NCBI GenBank assembly: GCA_963457665.1
Contig: OY735231.1
Coordinates: 37,496,906 to 37,560,905, forward strand
Origin: Thysanoteuthis rhombus
Taxonomy: Eukaryota > Mollusca > Cephalopoda > Oegopsida > Thysanoteuthidae
Reading direction: 5' to 3'
DNA: 64,000 bases
The position numbers and the translations under genes were made by a program. Below the pieces are notes generated by a model. That model was not told the origin of the DNA, did no database searches, and worked only from the letters and a program-made list of their open reading frames with translations. Numbering within the stretch: position 1 is the stretch's first letter; each line of letters begins with the position of its first letter. This document shows, in pieces, positions 57,600 to 64,000 of this stretch.

Positions 57600-58189
57600 C
57601 TTTCCATTTTCAATGTAGGCATAATGTTTCAGATGATTCATACCACGACCCTCTTCAGGTGTGAAATGTAATAACTAAAAGGAAAGGGAGCCTCTCTTAT
57701 TGGTCTCTTCCTGTGGTGGTGCACAGCAAAAAAGAAAAAAAACAAAAAACGATGAAAGAAAGAGTCTGATAGGGGAGGCTCTCTTTGAACCAAAGTTGTT
57801 ATGTTTATATCTCATCTCGAAGTTATAGATAAGACACTGTAATTAGGTTTAGTTAACATAAAACTTATGTTCAATTGGCATGGTGGAAAAATTATTCAAG
57901 ATATAAACATATTTAAAGACGTGCATAAATTTATTGAACAAATCAGGGAAGAATTGTAATATTGTATTCTGTGCCTAATTAGTAGCAGAATAGAAGGTGC
58001 AGTGTTGCATAATGATCACTATCAACAGAATTTGCAAAACTAGTCAGAATTTTGGCTGAGGCAGCTTATATTCACTTCAGACTAATTCCCTTGGTATAAG
58101 CATGAAAACTTCACTCTTCATTTTGTGCCAATCACTAGAAGTCTTCACAAAAAGTTTTGTCATTGGCATACTATAATGTTTGTATCTAT
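57600..58189. other. Noncoding, with a - strand CTGAAGA...GAAAC motif at 57626-57658
   Basis: On the - strand CCTGAAGAGGGTCGTGGTAT is followed by GAATCATCTGAAACATTATG. The rest of the stretch, including an A-rich run at 57728-57748, has no recognised feature. Confidence 0.4.
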
Positions 58190-58560
58190 TTGATTCAGTG
58201 TGTTGATAAGGAAATCAAACTTAAACCGTTCACTAATGAAATGTTTTAGCATCTGAGTGACTGAAATGTCATGTAGCAGTGATTCTCATGTTTTATATTG
58301 AAAAAATTGCTGGTTTATTTTTGAGCTACACATGTAGAGAGAATGTCTGTTGAGCATTTACGCAGTCATAAGTGGTACCACCGTTTCAAATCGGGAAGTA
58401 CATCTACCACCGATAGCTACCTCACCTTATATGTACCGTCACTGAAACCGCCATATTTTTTGAGACGCAGATCATTTTATTATTCATGTAGTCATAAAAT
58501 AGCATTGTTAAAAGTATTGTTGTAACTTGACTAATGTCCATAACTGCCAAAGGTTATATA
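58190..58560 (+). pseudogene. Mariner-like remnant, copy 1 (internally deleted)
   Basis: An ATG at 58343 opens MSVEHLRSHKWYHRFKSGST, similar to the helix-turn-helix region of mariner transposases (EWHKRFKxGxxS-type). The frame soon passes into unrelated sequence and terminates at 58525. The end reads TTGACTAATGTCCATAACTG then CCAAAGG, shared with 59585-59630. Confidence 0.5.
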
Positions 58561-58584
58561 CGTACGTATAAAGTATTCATATTT

Positions 58585-59635
58585 AGTACAAGGTGTGTCC
58601 ATAAAGAAATCAAATTTTCAAAACAGTACACTGAGGAGACGTTTTACCATTTTGATGACTGAGATGACATGTAGCAGTGACCCTGACCTTTTCTATAAAA
58701 AAACCTGCATCAAGTTATGTTGGTTAGTTTTTGAGCTACACATGCAGAAATAATGTGTGCTGAGTACTTGCTTTACACAATGTCACAAGTGGAACCAGCA
58801 TTTCAAATCGGGAAGTACATCTACCATCGATAGCTACCTTACCTGTGTAGGCTGAAACAGCAAAAAGCTGTTGCTTCATAGTTAACCTTGACAGGGGCTT
58901 ATAAGAATGAAAAGGTATTTGGATGTATTATGAAAATGGTAAGATTTCCTAACTATACAAAAATGTAAAATGCTGTCATTGACAGTTCTTGGAATACTTT
59001 TATTAAAATAGACATATGTATTATAATAAGAATAATACAAACACTTGTTCAGTTAAAGTCTGGGTATCTGTTAAGGAATTTCATTATGAATTCAGGCCTG
59101 GCTGAGTTAGAAAACAAATTATGGCAGTATAATATCTGTACAGACAGCTGTATTGTCGAGAAACTCCTCAAAAGAGGCAATTGCTAGTTCTGGCATTTAC
59201 TCGGAGAAGGAAACGCCTATCAAACCTACAACCTTGGGCCATTGTTCCTATTCATGCCATCTTGGAGGACCATAGTATGCAAAAACTTGGTTTAAATAGT
59301 GATGTCGGCTGTGCACATGTCACAACCCACCTTAAAACTTCATCACGTAAACTTAAGGATTATTTGGTGTACATGTCACCCCACTGTTTGAGGATCCCAT
59401 AATCAGTGGAAAACGTCTGAAAATCTTTGTTTGTGAAGCCAAGCCATTCATATGCTCACTATATAGAAAACTATTTTGTTGCTCTCAATGTTAAATGTGT
59501 AGCATTACTGAAAATCCCATTTTTTTAGATGCAGATCAATTTATTATCTATGTTGTCATAAAACAGCATTGTTACAAGTTAAAAGTAATGTTGTGACTTG
59601 ACTAATGTCCATAACTGCCAAAGGTTATTCAGATT
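58585..59635 (+). pseudogene. Mariner-like remnant, copy 2, longer
   Basis: Starts ACAAGGTGTGTCCATAAAGA, a typical mariner-type terminal sequence. The region at 58620-58850 parallels copy 1 (GATGACATGTAGCAGTGA, TTTTTGAGCTACACATG, TTTCAAATCGGGAAGTACAT). The right part at 59500-59635 parallels the end of copy 1. About 640 bp (58860-59500) is present here and absent from copy 1, so either it is internal transposon sequence deleted from copy 1 or an insertion. All frames are broken. Confidence 0.5.
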
Positions 59636-60690
59636 TGCTGGTTTTATTGAATAATACGGGTATAATTTTTTCTGTGAATTATGACCCAAAAGATAGGGGC
59701 CAACATGAAATATTTTGATATAAAACTTCCCAAAAGCAGCCCAAAATATCACGGAAAAGATGGACAGTAACAATGTCTGCTCAGAGAGAAACATTTTCAA
59801 AGCTTTGGCGATAAAAACAAGAAAAAACAACAGGCTCTGTTAAAAAAGTGTGACATCGTATGTAGAATTTTTGACATCGATGTTTCTGTAATAAAACTAT
59901 ATCTCTCTAGTACAGTCTTCAAGTTAATCCCCATTAAGATAAATAATTATAGCGTCAAAAATGAAACGAAAAATATTGTCTGAAATGCAATATAGTTCAT
60001 TGAAAAATGAAAAAGTTATTAATATATGCATGAAGTATAAGTACCGGATAATTTGCTATCTTTCTTTCTTTCTAATTTTTCCTTTCTTTCCTGTACTTTC
60101 TATTTTTTCATCCCGAGAATCGATTTTTGAAAAAGGAATAATATGACAAAGTTTGGCGTAATAAAAATGAGAATATTTGTCTTACTTTGTCTACTCTCTC
60201 TATTGTATCTTTCCATTGTTAATATTGATTTCTCTCTCTCTTATTATCACCCTTTTTATCAAGATAACAGCTTTCTTTCTTTGTTATGAATGCTGTCTAT
60301 CCCTGTTTAACCACTCTCTCTTTGGGTCACTTAATGCCTTACAAACACCATTAACCTATTTAGATCTAGTATTTTTCCCATTCTCAGAACTGTTGACTTA
60401 TGTCACGGTTGAAAAAGAGGAAAGCTTTTTCAATTGAGTGCTAAAAAGAGACAGAATAGTAATAAAAATGAAGAATACATCCAACTACAATTAATGAAAT
60501 CCCTCTGTGTGTGCATGCACTGTGATTATGTGCCAACTGGACATTGTATGTAGTTGATATTCGCCGAATATATTAGCCTGCAGACAAGGCAGTGCAGTGT
60601 CAAGTTTCAAGTTGTGAAGAGGCAGGATTAGTGGTTCTCGAAAAATGTGATAAAAGTAAATTATAGATTTTTTTATCATAGATCATTGCT
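59636..60690. other. Noncoding, nothing recognised
   Basis: Includes a pyrimidine-rich stretch at 60060-60105 and a perfect small dyad ATATTCG-C-CGAATAT near 60558. No exon or known element was found. Confidence 0.4.
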
Positions 60691-60724
60691 CTTGAAATCC
60701 ACCCATCAGAATTACCTAAACTTA

Positions 60725-60910
60725 GACTTGGAAAATCTGCATTGGCAACACTGGGAATGAGTAAGAGAAATACTTCAAAGAAAATTATTTTACATGAAAA
60801 TCATGGCAAGCTGCTCCACAAAACCATGGAGTCCACTCCTTTCCAAACATATACCTTTGGAATGGGCTCTATTCTAGAATTAACTATGATGTATTTATCT
60901 ATTGAATGCA
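60725..60910 (+). repeat. Dispersed repeat Y, copy 2
   Basis: See 52240-52410 for the shared words. Orientation is the same in both. Confidence 0.6.
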
Positions 60911-60960
60911 CTCATAACTCAATAGAGATCGGTCATTCTTTTTTTATTATAAAGATATAA

Positions 60961-61278
60961 AGCTATTTCACCCATGATACAATTTTATTTACAATCACTA
61001 AAATTATATTTTAGATAAAGTACTCATGAAGGAGTTCAAGAGAGAAAATAGCTCATTACACAGACAAACAGTGAGTGGCTGCAAGGATTGTTTCACAGTC
61101 AATATTGGAAAAAGAGATCTAGACTATTTAGAGATGAATGCTAAAATCCCCATGGAATAATAAATCACCTGGTCAGAAAGATCTTGACATAAGCAAATAA
61201 TTGTAGACCTGTATTTGGGACAGAAACATTAAGCAAAAATAGAAATGCTTTAAATTAGATAAACCAAATTAGAATATC

Positions 61279-61326
<48 letters not shown>

Positions 61327-61674
61327 AAACATCTACTGGCAAATATGGATTTTTGTTCATATTTTTCTGTGTATAAATCAGTCAATGTACCACAGTAAGA
61401 CGTGTTGAATCATTATTTGTATATGAGTGTGTGTGGGTATACATATGTAGTAATTTAGGGTATGCCTGAGTATTCATTTTATGTTTGAGTAAGACCATAC
61501 ATATCCTTGGATGTCAATTCATATCTAGCATAGGTCATTGTTTTTCTCTTCTGTATTTATACCAAATAGATATGGTAGATTTTATTATCAGTACAATATT
61601 ATTTGGTGAAATGGGGATAATTCTTTCGTATGGTTTAGAATTTCTGATTCAATTCCAATTTCTTTTGTTCAATG
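60961..61674. other. Noncoding with (TA)n(GT)n microsatellite at 61278-61326
   Basis: The microsatellite passes directly from TA units to GT units. The open frame at 61485-61682 is hydrophobic but shows no splice context or recognisable motif. Confidence 0.5.
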
Positions 61675-61835
61675 ACTTTTGAGTAAGCAGAGTGGATTAG
61701 AAATAAAGAATAAGCCCCAAGCAAGGATCAAAGTCACATCTAAGGCTAAGGGATATGGGTTTAAATCTTGTTGAAGGTTTATTCTTTTTTTTTAAATTTA
61801 CGATGATTACTCAGTTTTCATAGAATAATGAACAC
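61675..61835 (+). mobile_element. Decayed tRNA-derived SINE
   Basis: A B box-like GGGTTTAAATCTTGTTG (61758-61774) is followed by a TTTATTC...GATTACTCAG body as in the other copies. The tail is lost where repeat X begins. Confidence 0.45.
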
Positions 61836-62010
61836 CTATTGACAGCATGTCGTGTAGGGGGTTATCAATTAAAAAATTGAAAAAGTTACTTTTCTTGTAT
61901 TATATAGCAAATTGAACCACCCACCAAATCCCATTTTGGATGGGAATTTTCAACAAACGAAAAACCCTGATGGTTTAAATTTTCAGCCATCTAGCTCCAG
62001 ATTGTGGAGA
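61825..62010 (+). mobile_element. Interspersed repeat X, left part
   Basis: Shares GTTATCAATTAAAAAATTGA, CAAATTGAACCACCCACC and TTCAGCCATCTAGCTCCAG with the copies at 51.4 and 55.5 kb. Confidence 0.55.
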
Positions 62011-62934
62011 ACACAACACAACAGCTGATGGTGATCCAGAAAGAGGACTGAGCAAACTATTTTGAAAAGTTGAAGGGACATTGAGATACCCATGTGAGGT
62101 CTCTAGTGGGGAAATTTGAAGGGACTAAGTCATCATTGTCCTAGGTAGGCTATTTTTTTGTTAATATTAAATGGCTGGATTCTTCCTGGACAGAAGAATA
62201 GACAGATAATATGTTTAAAAGTTTTAAATTCTTTTTATTAGTTTTTTTATTCAACATTCCTACTTACAAATTCCCAAACCAGCAATTATTTTTTCAATGC
62301 TTCATTATATTATTGGATATAAAGAATGTAAATTCCTCTAGAAAGTCACCATTCTCAAATTGATATACTTTCCAGGGCATAAACGTCTTTGACTGTTCCC
62401 CTGAGCATTTCACTTGTGGTTTATAGTCTGACAGTTTTTACAATCTGAGGCGGAGAACAATCATGGGAATAGGGAAGCCAAACTTTATGTTTTTCTTTTT
62501 GATATAACTAGGTGTATAAGCTGGGGCTGTAAGGAAGCCACCTGCAACCCCTTCGCAAATTTGGGCAAATCATTATAATTCAGGCAAAACTGTGTCAATT
62601 TCAGAAAATCTAGACCTTTTTCCCATCTAAACCAAAGAGTTTCCATATGCTAGGGTAGAGCAAGTTCCAAAGGTGCTTGTTTGGAAGGGGCCGGACTTCA
62701 TGGTATGTGGAGTAAGTTGCCTGTCATAATAGTCATGTAAAAAGATTTTCTGGATATCATGCAAAACTACATCTTGGAAGTATTTTGATTTCTCCTCTTA
62801 AGTGTTGCCAATTTAGGTATTCAATATCAAGATCTAAATAATTCTAAAGAGGGGAAGTCAAGGGAAATATTTTGAGAAAGTATAAAGAAAGATCTACAAC
62901 CTCTATTTTTTAAGATTTTTATCATATTTCTCAA
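62011..62934. other. Noncoding, nothing recognised
   Basis: Lies between two oppositely oriented parts of repeat X and may be interior sequence of that element. A somewhat G+C-richer part at 62510-62710 has no coding signature. Confidence 0.35.
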
Positions 62935-63080
62935 GAACTGATGATCCCCGAAACTCTATGCTGACTAATATATCTGGTGAATGTCCATTTTGCACAATGG
63001 CCAGTTGTTAAGTAATTGCAGTGCATACACAAACACACACACACACATGCACACACACAAACAAACACTCACATATAGAG
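62935..63080 (-). mobile_element. Interspersed repeat X, right part inverted
   Basis: TTCTCAAGAACTGATGATCC, GACTAATATATCTGGTGAAT and GGCCAGTTGTTAAGTAATTG are the reverse complement of words at 51812-51910. A CACACA run follows, as a GTGTGT run does in the 51.8 kb copy. Confidence 0.6.
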
Positions 63081-64000
63081 GTTTCTTTAATTATCATTAG
63101 AAGAGTCTCATCACTAAGTTTTCTTAACTGTTTTTGCTTCTATTGTTTCAGTGATCTTACAAATACCCAAATAGCTATCTGGTCAAAAAACTAGTTTCAA
63201 TGTTGTTATAATGGAAGAACCTATAGATTTTTGGTACAGCACAGAACCTAAACTATTCTGCTGTGGTTTCAATAGAAAGGAAATTCTTTTTTTGATGTTT
63301 AGTTGCTAGCCCGGTGGTTTTCAATTTCACAAATCTCAGATTACTGCCTGTTCGATTACTTGTCATTGATTGGTTGAATCTGAATTACCAGAAAAACAAG
63401 GGAAGACAATTCAAAGGCCCCCTCTTTTATAGTTCATTATTTTCCTAAACACGAGCTGACTTTTTTTTCTTTAGAAATAGTGTGATGGGGGCATATATAC
63501 AATTTAGGAAGAAAAGATATCTATTGTAAAATTTCAAAATGCACTATTTATACATGATATGATTTAGGTAGTATTTACAATGTTTGTGAAAACACCACTT
63601 GACTTTAAAAAAAAAATTAGTGCAATGGGAATATGTAAATGATATATGAAAAGAGGATTTATTCTTAAATTTGTAAGTGTACTATATATGTATGATATGA
63701 TATATAGTGAGTAAAATTACGCACATATGCATTCGAGCTGATATCTTACTTCTTCATTTGTGATTTTTTTTTCAAGCGTGTTTGCTGTTCTTTTTCTATA
63801 TATCATGAATAAGATTTATAAAGAAAAAATGATGTTTTATACTGGATTAACAAATAAGTATATGTGTCTGTACTCATATGATCATACATAGAAGAAAAAA
63901 ATTTTCCTCCATAAATCTCACACACTATGTATACTGTAAATACTAAATCTTATTGTAAATAAATGGTACAGTAAAAATTTTACGATAGAAGCTTTCTTTT
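63081..64000. other. Noncoding to the right edge, nothing recognised
   Basis: A+T-rich sequence without splice-bounded open frames or recognisable repeats. May contain upstream or 5' UTR sequence of gene 2 that cannot be identified by eye. Confidence 0.4.

Overview
The window looks like nuclear DNA of a cephalopod mollusc, most likely an octopus relative. It is A+T-rich, has long introns, is crowded with (TA)n microsatellites, carries several tRNA-derived SINEs of the kind described from cephalopods, and contains repeated hairpins of the motif AGGGARATAACT. No bacterial-type gene organisation, rRNA or functional tRNA gene is visible. The species call is an inference.

Coding content is sparse: four exons from two genes. 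Gene 1 runs on the + strand and enters from the left edge. It is represented by two possible terminal exons, 1180-1493 and 17139-18865. Both begin after a good acceptor, both enter in the same codon phase (AA completing a split codon), and both encode acidic, low-complexity C-termini. They are best read as alternative 3' ends of one gene. The second contains a coding minisatellite of VDTA-type repeats. Gene 2 runs on the - strand: exon 51166-51284 carries the probable start codon, and exon 46635-47629 joins it in frame across a 3.5 kb intron. It continues leftward through a perfect donor into exons I could not find. The two genes converge. I recognise neither product.

The 15.6 kb between the two gene 1 ends is unusual. 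It holds a 5.4 kb satellite of about 30 bp monomers with a palindromic core (4607-10086), including a 21-unit homogenised block and a 426 bp higher-order repeat. It also holds two 26 bp-period arrays nested in a roughly 100 bp tandem unit (15.2-16.75 kb).

From 18.9 to 46.6 kb no exon was found. This stretch holds short DNA-transposon derivatives (two related TIR elements at 28.6 and 30.1 kb, a hAT-type element with an intact 8 bp target duplication at 31.4 kb), a mariner transposase remnant (36.2 kb), an inverted SINE pair (35.4-35.7 kb), a large A+T-rich microsatellite field (32.4-33.1 kb) and a 5 kb tract of trinucleotide repeats (39.2-44.2 kb).

From 51.3 to 64 kb, upstream of gene 2's start codon or in its 5' UTR introns, lies a patchwork of SINEs, mariner-like fossils, inverted repeats and at least three unnamed interspersed families. 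Nothing shows a pathway linking the two genes. The most interesting material is the repeat biology: palindromic satellites, hairpin elements, a recurring CTGAAGA...GAAA ribozyme-like motif, and paired terminal exons separated by satellite.
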